From: G963666945 sp963666945
Lineage (GTDB): Bacteria > Bacteroidota > Bacteroidia > Bacteroidales > Marinifilaceae
NCBI GenBank assembly: GCA_963666945.2
Contig: CAXXRT010000037.1
Coordinates: 1-23,888, forward strand
Reading direction: 5' to 3'
Length of the DNA: 23,888 nucleotides
The notes under the pieces were generated by a model. The model ran no database searches. It saw nothing but the letters and a program-made list of their open reading frames with translations, and was not told where the DNA came from. Position 1 is the stretch's first letter; each line of letters opens with the position of its first letter. This document shows positions 1 to 6,527 of this stretch, one piece after another. Both the position numbers and the translations under genes were made by a program.

Positions 1-1341
1 TCCTATATATAGATTGTCATTTTTATCAACACCAACGTATCCATACATAGTGTTTCCTAGACCACGGTTATTTCTTAGTGTTACAATTTCTTCAAGAGAT
101 CCGGTTTTATAGTTAAATTTATAGGTATCATAAGTTCCATAATACATATCAATTGGCATGCAAAAGTAAATAGCATCCTCTGTTTGACTAGCACACATTC
201 CTATAGAAGGGGATGCTGGCGATGCTGAAAGATTAAACTCGTTTGTAAATGGATTGCTTTCCAGTACAGGAGTTGTCAATTCACTGTTTAAAGAAAACAC
301 TTTAACGATTTCATAAGTAGAAGGATTTATACCTACTATCTTAGGTGCCCCTGTATAGATTGGCGACCATGCATTTGGAGTATATTCTCCTGCAACTGTC
401 ATCCATAAGTTTCCATCGTGACCTTTTACAATATCTTTAATCTGACTTGTGAATTCTATGCGTTTCACTATTTCGTCTGATTCAGTATTAATTACTGCAA
501 GTGAATGTCCACAAGGAGCAAAAACTTTTCCATCAGTATATAACATTCTCATTTTTGAAGCTCCTTCTACTGTGAATTTACCGTAAGTTCCTTCAATATC
601 TTCAGCAGAAAGAGTTCCGGATTTAATATCAAGGATTTTAATTCCTGAATTTTCTTCCATACCTGACGTAGAATATTGTATATATGCTTTGTTGTCGTTA
701 ATAACAACTATATGTTGTGGCCAGATCCCTTCGTTTTCTATACCTCCTTCATTGATTACTCTTTTCTTTTTTAGAGTTTCTGCATCTGCTATTACTAAAT
801 AACCATCGCCGCCTTGATCCGGACCGTTTTGGCAAATCATATATATTTCTCCATTATGTACATATATATCCTGAAGTATATTTCCAACGTATGATCCATT
901 GGCTTTGTAATATGCTTCATTAGTGAAGTTTCCATCCTCATCTATAAATCCTAGTCTGCCATTATCACTCATTCCCCCTTGAACAATTATATAAGTTCCA
1001 TTGAAATACTGTCCTCTTACTAATACCTGAATATTACATTCTGTTTCTCCATCGTGGTTGCTGACTACAAGTTTTATGTCGTAAGTACCATTTTCTTTTT
1101 GTGTAAAAGGAAATACTTCTTCTGTGCATGATTCGATATCGTTTACGTACCATGTATAGGTTGCATTTATTGCTGACTCAACTTCTGGTTTAAGCCATAT
1201 AGTATCTTTAATTTTAACACTGTATTCCTGAGTTGTGTCTAAGCTTACTTTGGGAGGAAATGTTTCTTTGTCTTCACAAGAAGATATTATTCCCATTAAT
1301 CCTAAAATGGATACCAGTAATAAATAAAAATTTTTCTTCAT
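1..1341 (-). CDS. BtuG-like surface lipoprotein, PKD-like domain plus YncE/DUF5074-type beta-propeller (3' end outside window)
   Basis: The minus-strand frame is open for 447 codons from the ATG at 1341 to the window edge, so the C-terminus is missing. It begins with a short lipoprotein signal ending IISSC (Cys22). The next residues are EDKE, an acidic stretch like the surface-export signals of Bacteroidota lipoproteins. Residues about 28-105 look like a PKD/Ig-type domain (TYTWYVND, GTYDIKLVVSN). From about 110 onward come repeated blade-like segments (NGTYIIVQGG, GRLGFIDEDG, AYIQYSTSG, GKVFAPCGHSLAVINT, DGNLWMTVAGEY), as in YncE/DUF5074 beta-propellers. BtuG, the surface cobalamin-binding lipoprotein of the BtuB transporter, has this propeller fold. 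The cobalamin riboswitch directly upstream makes a B12-binding role the best inference. The PKD-like domain could instead mean a more general adhesin-type propeller protein. B12 binding itself is not visible in the sequence. Confidence 0.8.
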   Translation of the reverse strand, partial: MKKNFYLLLVSILGLMGIISSCEDKETFPPKVSLDTTQEYSVKIKDTIWLKPEVESAINATYTWYVNDIESCTEEVFPFTQKENGTYDIKLVVSNHDGETECNIQVLVRGQYFNGTYIIVQGGMSDNGRLGFIDEDGNFTNEAYYKANGSYVGNILQDIYVHNGEIYMICQNGPDQGGDGYLVIADAETLKKKRVINEGGIENEGIWPQHIVVINDNKAYIQYSTSGMEENSGIKILDIKSGTLSAEDIEGTYGKFTVEGASKMRMLYTDGKVFAPCGHSLAVINTESDEIVKRIEFTSQIKDIVKGHDGNLWMTVAGEYTPNAWSPIYTGAPKIVGINPSTYEIVKVFSLNSELTTPVLESNPFTNEFNLSASPASPSIGMCASQTEDAIYFCMPIDMYYGTYDTYKFNYKTGSLEEIVTLRNNRGLGNTMYGYVGVDKNDNLYIG

Positions 1342-1470
1342 TTTTTTGTAGTTAAATTTAAATTGTTCAAAAAAAATAAAGCTTCCAGGGTGTAATGAAA
1401 TAGTATAAAAACAAAATATTATGTTTTTTTACCGTTGCTCTAACTCCCGAAAGCTAATGTAATATTTCAA

Positions 1471-1630
1471 CTGGCAGGTCTTCTGACTTACTCCGTTTAG
1501 TATGCCTTCCCGTCAAAACGACAGTGGCGTGAGATACTAAACTCCAAGGAGCTTACAGCTGCGGGTACAGTCCTCGATTTTCACGAGATTCCCTATTAAG
1601 CATAGAATTGAAAATTCTATCGCACCAATT
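1471..1630 (-). ncRNA. Cobalamin (B12) riboswitch
   Basis: Read on the minus strand, the hallmark elements of the cobalamin riboswitch (RF00174 type) occur in order. They are GGTGCGATAG at the 5' end (1630 downward), AATAGGGAATC, GACTGTACCCGCAGCTGTAAGC, the B12-box GCCACTG (1522-1528), GGGAAGGC (1504-1511) and the terminal AGAAGACCTGCCAG (1471 onward). It sits about 130 nt ahead of the BtuG-like start codon in the same direction, so bound cobalamin should repress that gene. I see no clear intrinsic terminator between aptamer and ATG, so control may act on translation, as is usual in Bacteroidota. Confidence 0.95.
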
Positions 1631-1636
1631 CGGATG

Positions 1637-1666
1637 CAAAAATAATTATTATATTCTTTTAATCAA
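1637..1666 (-). promoter_or_regulatory. Bacteroidota-type promoter for the riboswitch/BtuG-like transcript
   Basis: On the minus strand TATTTTTG (1637-1644) matches the -7 consensus TAnnTTTG exactly. A TTG (1664-1666) lies 19 nt upstream, the expected -33 spacing. The predicted transcript start (about 1630-1633) falls on the first base of the riboswitch aptamer, which supports both calls. Confidence 0.75.
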
Positions 1667-1817
1667 GTAACCTAATTATTAATATCAGTATTTTTTAAAT
1701 AGTAGGGAAATATATAATTGAAGTATCTTCTTTATAAATAATCATTTTAAATTATTTAATTGTTTCTATTAATTTAGGTTAATAAATTAACTTAAACTCT
1801 AAATTTTATTATATTTC

Positions 1818-1863
1818 AAACACAAACTATATATAATGTGTAAGTTTTGTTAAGTTTGTGTTT
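1818..1863. repeat. 11-bp perfect inverted repeat in the divergent intergenic region
   Basis: AAACACAAACT (1818-1828) is mirrored by AGTTTGTGTTT (1853-1863) around a 24-nt AT-rich spacer. The right arm overlaps TAAGTTTG (1851-1858), which matches the TAnnTTTG -7 element on the plus strand, although I find no TTG at the right distance upstream. It could be an operator for the plus-strand protease gene or a large-loop hairpin. The rest of 1667-2024 is AT-rich and shows no gene. Confidence 0.45.
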
Positions 1864-2024
1864 ATAATTGAAAATAATATAACCTAATGAAACGAACATG
1901 GTTTTTTTTTAATAAAAAAATCGCCAAAGGCTATTGTTAAAACAAGATCATAAGAGAGCGTATCGGTAACTTGCGTTCTCGAGATTTTAATTGGTTTCTA
2001 ATTGAAATTAAATTTTTTAAATGT

Positions 2025-3290
2025 ATGAATTTATATATTTCTAAAATAGTTTTTGTTTTTATAATGCTGTTTTTTGTAAATGGTATTAAAGCCCAGGAAC
2101 TTTTACCTGCTAATTATTGGTTTACAGATTCCGAAGCCAAGGAAGTAAGAATTGATTTTTCTCTTGTAAACAATACAATAAAAATACCCGGTCTTATTAA
2201 TGGGGCCAAGGATACTATGTTCTTTATTGTTGATTCAGGACTAAAAATTCCTCTGATAATGAATCTTGGGGAGCATAAATTAAAGGATATAAAATATGCC
2301 AGAGATATGGTTATCAAAGGTATTGGAAGAACAGACAGTCTTATTGTAAAAACGTCTTATGAAAACTTTTTTAGGTTTCCCGGCCTTATAAATATTAATG
2401 AATACATCAATGTAGTTCAGAAAGATCTGCCATTTTTATCTTCAATATCGGGTGAAGAAATCAATGGACTTGTTGGTTATTCTCTTTTAAAAGATTTTGT
2501 TGTAGATATCAATTATTATAGAGGAAACTTGACCTTTTATCGTCCCGATAGATATAAAAAGAGGAAATGGTGGTTTAGAAAATCGGCTACTCTTCCTCTT
2601 GAAATCTTTAAGAGTAAACCTTATGTGACAATTAAAGTCCAGAATAATAAGGGTGAAATGACAGATGTTAAATTGCTTTTGGATACTGGATACAGTCAGG
2701 CTCTATGGCTGGATGAGAATATAGAAAAGGGGATTGTTTGTCCAGAGAAAAGCATAGAGTGTATAATGGGAAGAGGACTTAGTGGAGATGTTATTGGTAG
2801 GGTATCTTATATGCCTAAAGTAAAATTAGGAAAGATAGAAATGAAAAAAGTTCAGGTAGCTTATCCAGACACTATTCAATACGATAAACATCAGGTAGAT
2901 AGTTTAAGAATGGGAAGTATTGGAGGGGAATTCTTAAGACGTTTTAGGGTTATCCTTAATTATAAGGATAAAGAGGTGACTTTTGTAAAGAATCCGGATT
3001 TTAGGAATAAGTACAGAATAAATAAAACAGGAATGGTGATAGAGAAGCCTATGATGAAATTTCCTGTTTATGTTATTAGTAAGGTTATAAAAGATTCTGC
3101 AGCAGATAAGTGTGGAATAGAACCAGGTGATATTGTTATTTCTATTGAAGATAAAATGATTCCTGACCTTTCTGTTAAAGAAGTTTTATCTCATTTAAAT
3201 ACCAAAAAGAAAAAACTATCTCTTCTAATTGATAGGAAAGGGAAAAAAATTAATATAGAGCTTGAGCTTCCGGAAAATATTAAATTGTAA
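2025..3290 (+). CDS. Secreted two-lobed retropepsin-like aspartic protease with PDZ domain
   Basis: The start is placed at the ATG at 2025, giving 421 aa, because it begins a proper signal peptide (MNLYISKIVFVFIMLFF, cleavage near GIKAQ). The upstream TTG at 1971 would add 18 residues that bury it. Two aspartic-protease half-sites are visible: D70-S-G (FIVDSGLKIP) and D220-T-G (LLLDTGYSQA). Each is followed by the hydrophobic-Gly element of the fold (GLVGYSLL, then GSIGGEFL). The C-terminal 85 residues form a PDZ domain (VISKVIKDSAADKCGIEPGD). With both lobes in one chain, the protein could form a pepsin-like active site without dimerising. This type is common in Bacteroidota and usually annotated as an aspartyl protease family protein; its substrates are unknown. 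It is divergent from the B12 gene with no evident functional link. Confidence 0.85.
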   Translation: MNLYISKIVFVFIMLFFVNGIKAQELLPANYWFTDSEAKEVRIDFSLVNNTIKIPGLINGAKDTMFFIVDSGLKIPLIMNLGEHKLKDIKYARDMVIKGIGRTDSLIVKTSYENFFRFPGLININEYINVVQKDLPFLSSISGEEINGLVGYSLLKDFVVDINYYRGNLTFYRPDRYKKRKWWFRKSATLPLEIFKSKPYVTIKVQNNKGEMTDVKLLLDTGYSQALWLDENIEKGIVCPEKSIECIMGRGLSGDVIGRVSYMPKVKLGKIEMKKVQVAYPDTIQYDKHQVDSLRMGSIGGEFLRRFRVILNYKDKEVTFVKNPDFRNKYRINKTGMVIEKPMMKFPVYVISKVIKDSAADKCGIEPGDIVISIEDKMIPDLSVKEVLSHLNTKKKKLSLLIDRKGKKINIELELPENIKL

Positions 3291-3736
3291 TTATTCAATA
3301 TATTTCATCATTTCATGTCTCTCTTTAATTATTTGGATGGAGGATTATTTTATTGTCCAAGATTGCCATTTCTGCTTTTGTTAAAATCTAACTATTTCAT
3401 TATTCTGCTGTTAAGAGAATACTTTGTTTAAATATACTGCATAATAATGCGTAAGATTTTGCTATAAATCATCCTTTTATTATGACCAGACAAAAGCCTT
3501 ACCCCCTCTGGTGTTTGTCCTTGCTTTGTACTAGCTTTATACTAGGTTTCTGTTAGCTCTTTAGTAAAAACATGGTATAAGCTTTGCGGAAAAATTGTTG
3601 AAAATCGGGGAGTGGTCCGGATAATGATAGTGCGCGGGAATATGCAAATAAGGGGTGTGTTTTCGGATATTTATGAAATCAAGAGGTTACCTGTAAGTCC
3701 TAAAGAAAGACTTTTTGCATGTTATTTTATAGGTGA
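3291..3736. other. Gene-poor intergenic stretch with a GC-richer patch
   Basis: I see no convincing gene in about 450 nt. The section from about 3480 to 3660 is less AT-rich than its surroundings. It holds two TACTAG hexamers in direct orientation (in the 3525-3550 area) and small inverted words (ACCAGA, later TCTGGT). It could be an intergenic repeat or the remnant of a gene. A 52-codon frame (3624-3782) is not supported. Confidence 0.3.
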
Positions 3737-3767
3737 TTGTAATTTATCTGTTTTTATTTTAAGTTTG
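3737..3767 (+). promoter_or_regulatory. Promoter of the cytidylyltransferase gene
   Basis: TTG (3737-3739) and TAAGTTTG (3760-3767) are separated by 20 nt and match the Bacteroidota primary sigma consensus TTG-N19-21-TAnnTTTG. The predicted start lies about 15-18 nt before the ATG at 3789. Confidence 0.65.
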
Positions 3768-3788
3768 TATGTAGTTAAATAAATATAT

Positions 3789-4481
3789 ATGAAGAACGTT
3801 GCAATAATACTTGCCGGTGGTGTTGGTAATCGTTTAAATGCCGGAATACCAAAACAGTTTATACGGGTTGGAGGTAAAACTATATTGGAATATACTCTTT
3901 CTGCTTTTCAAAAAAATGCAAACATACATGAGATAGCTCTTGTTATAAATCCTATGTACGTGGATGAGGCAAAGAGTATTATTGAAAATGGAGATTTTGG
4001 AAAGCTTGCTAAAATATTAAAAGGAGGTAAGGAAAGATATTCATCATCTCTGGCAGCCCTTGAAGAATATGGGGAAACTGATTGCAATCTTATTTTTCAT
4101 GATGCTGTGCGACCAATGGTCAGCCAGCGAATAATTGACGATGTTGTCAAGGCGCTTGCCGAAAATGTTGCTGTAGGTGTAGGCGTTTCAACAACAGATA
4201 CCATTTGGGAAATAAATAATGTTGATAATTCTATAAACAATATTCCTGACAGAACGTTGCTTTACAGGGCTCAGACTCCACAGGCATTTCGTGCCGATAT
4301 TATAAATAATGCTTATAAAATTGCTTTAAGCGATCCAGATTTTGTTGCTACAGACGATTGTGGTGTTGTTAATAAGTATTGCCCTAATACAAAGATTTAT
4401 ATTGTAGAAGGAGATAATTCAAATATTAAAATTACTTATAAAGAGGATATTGATTATTTGGAATATTTAAGATCTAAATAG
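3789..4481 (+). CDS. ispD: IspD/TarI-family cytidylyltransferase (2-C-methyl-D-erythritol 4-phosphate cytidylyltransferase or a sugar-alcohol phosphate relative)
   Basis: This 230-aa protein has the full IspD/TarI signature. It shows the CTP-binding loop LAGGVGNRLNAGIPKQF (Arg15 and Lys22 at the catalytic positions), HDAVRPMVS, TTDTIWEI, the RAQTPQAF motif with Arg160, TDDCGVVNKY, and VEGDNSNIKIT with Lys214. All four basic residues known to matter in E. coli IspD have counterparts. IspD makes 4-diphosphocytidyl-2-C-methyl-D-erythritol in the MEP isoprenoid pathway in the cytoplasm. The LAGG start of the loop and the wording around it also resemble TarI-type ribitol-5-phosphate cytidylyltransferases. 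No MEP or capsule gene is adjacent, so the substrate cannot be fixed from this window. The gene has its own promoter and a terminator-like hairpin, so it appears monocistronic. Confidence 0.8.
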   Translation: MKNVAIILAGGVGNRLNAGIPKQFIRVGGKTILEYTLSAFQKNANIHEIALVINPMYVDEAKSIIENGDFGKLAKILKGGKERYSSSLAALEEYGETDCNLIFHDAVRPMVSQRIIDDVVKALAENVAVGVGVSTTDTIWEINNVDNSINNIPDRTLLYRAQTPQAFRADIINNAYKIALSDPDFVATDDCGVVNKYCPNTKIYIVEGDNSNIKITYKEDIDYLEYLRSK

Positions 4482-4505
4482 ATATTAACATGTGTTTTAT
4501 AAAAT

Positions 4506-4536
4506 AATAGAGCCGCTTTGTTGTGGAATCTATTTT
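4506..4536 (+). terminator. Hairpin terminator after the cytidylyltransferase gene
   Basis: AATAGA (4506-4511) pairs with TCTATT (4529-4534). An inner CCGC/GTGG stem (one G-U pair) encloses TTTGTT. It lies 25 nt after the stop codon, before the sigma factor gene. Confidence 0.5.
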
Positions 4537-4601
4537 GGAAATAATTGGAAGTTTTAAAAATAAAAAACACTATATTTACGGTCAAATCACCTTGTCTTAA
4601 A

Positions 4602-5165
4602 ATGGGATCTTCTTTAGAAATAGATAATTTTTCCAATATTTTTGATGGCATTTTTCGTAAATGTTATACCCCACTGTGTCGATTTGCATGTAGTTTATTA
4701 GGTGATATGGAACTAAGTCAGGATGTTGTTCAGGAAGTGTTTACCGATATATGGAAAAGAAAAGATCAATTAATATTAAAAAAGGATATTGAGAATTATC
4801 TTTTTATTTCTGTTCGAAACAATTGTTTTGCACGTCTTAGAAAAAATAAGGTTATCAAGCTTGATATTAAAGATCACATTGATAGTATTGCAAACGATGA
4901 TTCTACTGATGAACTTCTTGGAGAGAAGCAAAAAAGAAAGATATTAGAGGTTGTAAATTCATTGCCGGAACAGAGGGCTATTGTTCTGAAACTAGTAGTC
5001 TGGGAGGAATATTCTTATGCAGAGGTAGCAGAAAAACTGGATGTTTCCATTAATACAGTTAAGTCTCATATGAAACTTGCCTATAAAGAACTTCGGAATA
5101 AATTAAAGACGTCAGAGATATTTACTCTTTTGGCTTTGTTTAAAATTAAATACTTTGATTACTAG
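4602..5165 (+). CDS. ECF RNA polymerase sigma factor (FecR-partnered), module 1
   Basis: The ATG at 4602 (187 aa) is preferred to the upstream TTG at 4545, which lies before a probable -7 box TATATTTA (4571-4578). Region 2 is clear: FDGIFRKCYTPLCRFACSLL, then the acidic AELSQDVVQEVF-like helix (ELSQDVVQEVFTDIW) and ENYLFISVRNNCFARLRK for -10 recognition. Region 4 follows with VVNSLPEQRAIVLKL and the helix-turn-helix SYAEVAEKLDVSINTVKSH. There is no region 3, as expected for ECF factors. A fecR gene follows after 95 nt. The protein should be held inactive by that membrane anti-sigma factor until the neighbouring SusC binds its ligand, and then direct RNA polymerase to the locus. Confidence 0.9.
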   Translation: MGSSLEIDNFSNIFDGIFRKCYTPLCRFACSLLGDMELSQDVVQEVFTDIWKRKDQLILKKDIENYLFISVRNNCFARLRKNKVIKLDIKDHIDSIANDDSTDELLGEKQKRKILEVVNSLPEQRAIVLKLVVWEEYSYAEVAEKLDVSINTVKSHMKLAYKELRNKLKTSEIFTLLALFKIKYFDY

Positions 5166-5214
5166 TTGTTTAGTCTTGTTTGTTAAAAAAGATTAATTAT
5201 TTTTTGAAAATCAT

Positions 5215-5248
5215 TCACCCTTTTATTCTAAAATGACTCTTTATAATA
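5215..5248 (+). promoter_or_regulatory. Bipartite element upstream of fecR, shared with module 2
   Basis: TCAC (5215-5218) and CTTTATAATA (5239-5248) stand 12 nt before the fecR start. They are preceded by a T6-N-A4 word. The same parts in the same order occur before the second fecR (19659-19693). It is a candidate ECF-type -35/-10 pair or another control site. It overlaps a small inverted repeat, GACTCT (5235-5240) and AGAGTC (5253-5258). Confidence 0.45.
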
Positions 5249-5260
5249 AAATAGAGTCGT

Positions 5261-6418
5261 ATGAAAGAGATTTCGGAAGAAATATTAGATATAATTATTA
5301 GGGATATTCACGATATTATTTCCATGGAAGAAAAGGTAACCTTGGATTCATGGAAAGAAGAGTCGGAAAAAAATAAGGAATTATATAATGAATATCTTAA
5401 AATAAATAAAAACTTAGGAGATATTAGACCTGAATATAATGTAAATTTAGAAGCTGCATTATTAAAAGTAAAAACTACAAGATCTATATCTTTTACTAAG
5501 TATCTTAAATATGCTGCAGCTATAGTATTGCCTTTGGCAATGGGGGTAATTCTTTTTCTATTGACCAGGCAGCCATTAATAGAAAAGAAAGTTCATAGAA
5601 ATTTTGCAGAGGTGTCGAGTCCGGGATCACAAAAGGCACAATTGGTATTAGCTTCCGGAAAGACAATCAATCTTGAGGAGATATCCAAGAGTAATTTAAA
5701 AGAATTAGATGGTACTGAGATTAATCTTAAGGAAGGAAACTCTGTTGTTTATGATTCAAAAATTAGTAAATCAAAGAAAGTTGTTTTTAATGAACTTAGA
5801 ATACCCAGGGGAGGAGAATATCAGTTGGTATTGTCGGATGGAACTAAAGTTTGGCTTAATTCAGAATCAGAATTGCGATATCCTATAAGTTTTAAGAATA
5901 AAACAAGAGAAGTATATCTTGTGGGCGAGGCATTTTTCGACGTAAGTCATGATAAAACTAAACCCTTTATAGTTCATTCTGGGGAGATGAATGTGGAAGT
6001 GTTGGGAACAAGATTTAATGTCAGGAATTATCCGGAAGATAATGCTGTTGCAACACTAGTACAAGGAAAGGTAAAGGTTTTAGGAGAAAGAGAGGCTCAG
6101 TGTATATTGAATCCGGGGCAGCAGGCAAGATTATCAAAAAAAGGTATTGTAACCTTTGATGTAGATACCGATTTATATACATCATGGATAGAAGGGAAGT
6201 TTCTTTTTAAGAATGTGGATATGTATTCTCTAAGTCAGCAAATTTCCAGATGGTATAATGTTGAGATATTCTTTGTTAATGATTATGCTAAGAATGTAAG
6301 ATTCACAGGCTCAATAAATAAAGATAAACCTTTACAGTATTTGATTGAACTGATTGAATCGACTAGTGATGTGCGTTTTTCTGTAAAGGGTAAAAGTATT
6401 GTTATAGAAAAGAAATAA
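5261..6418 (+). CDS. FecR-family anti-sigma factor, module 1
   Basis: A 385-aa inner-membrane regulator. The N-terminal cytoplasmic part (about 1-80), which should bind the sigma factor, has a WKEESEKNKELYNEY segment typical of Bacteroidota FecR proteins. One membrane helix follows at about 84-101 (AAAIVLPLAMGVILFLL). The periplasmic FecR domain runs from about 176 to 275 (LRIPRGGEYQLVLSDGTKVW, GEAFFDV, PFIVHSGEMNVEVLGTRFNV). The C-terminal DUF4974 region is at about 310-385 (VDMYSLSQQISRWYNVEIFF). By family knowledge it receives a signal from the STN domain of a TonB-dependent receptor, and the next gene encodes such a receptor. Clearly paralogous to the FecR of module 2 over the periplasmic domain. 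Confidence 0.92.
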   Translation: MKEISEEILDIIIRDIHDIISMEEKVTLDSWKEESEKNKELYNEYLKINKNLGDIRPEYNVNLEAALLKVKTTRSISFTKYLKYAAAIVLPLAMGVILFLLTRQPLIEKKVHRNFAEVSSPGSQKAQLVLASGKTINLEEISKSNLKELDGTEINLKEGNSVVYDSKISKSKKVVFNELRIPRGGEYQLVLSDGTKVWLNSESELRYPISFKNKTREVYLVGEAFFDVSHDKTKPFIVHSGEMNVEVLGTRFNVRNYPEDNAVATLVQGKVKVLGEREAQCILNPGQQARLSKKGIVTFDVDTDLYTSWIEGKFLFKNVDMYSLSQQISRWYNVEIFFVNDYAKNVRFTGSINKDKPLQYLIELIESTSDVRFSVKGKSIVIEKK

Positions 6419-6423
6419 AAAAA

Positions 6424-6461
6424 CACCGAAGGAACTGGTCCTTCCCCCGGCGTAATTTTTT
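6424..6461 (+). terminator. Hairpin between fecR and susC, module 1
   Basis: GAAGGA (6428-6433) and TCCTTC (6439-6444) form a perfect stem with a 5-nt loop. Outer CC/GG pairs form across a C-rich bulge, and TAATTTTTT follows. It starts 6 nt after the fecR stop codon. It would act as a partial terminator or 3' end for the sigma/anti-sigma transcript. Confidence 0.5.
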
Positions 6462-6469
6462 AAATATCA

Positions 6470-6502
6470 GGTATCCTGAACCGTGATAAGATACGGGATA
6501 CC
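6470..6502 (+). repeat. Inverted repeat in the susC leader, module 1
   Basis: GGTATCC (6470-6476) is mirrored by GGATACC (6496-6502). A competing shorter pair, GTATC (6471-6475) with GATAC (6490-6494), overlaps it, so two alternative hairpins are possible 26 nt before the susC start. Confidence 0.4.
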
Positions 6503-6527
6503 ATACATTAACTTAAAGAACAAATTT

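Noticed and set aside
1971..2024. TTG-initiated N-terminal extension of the aspartic protease
   Set aside because: It would place 18 residues before a standard signal peptide; the ATG at 2025 gives a normal secreted protein.
3624..3782. 52-codon frame before the cytidylyltransferase gene
   Set aside because: No recognisable domain or ribosome-binding context, and it overlaps the well-matched promoter at 3737-3767.
4545..4601. TTG-initiated extension of the first sigma factor
   Set aside because: It has no sigma-factor similarity and contains a probable -7 box.
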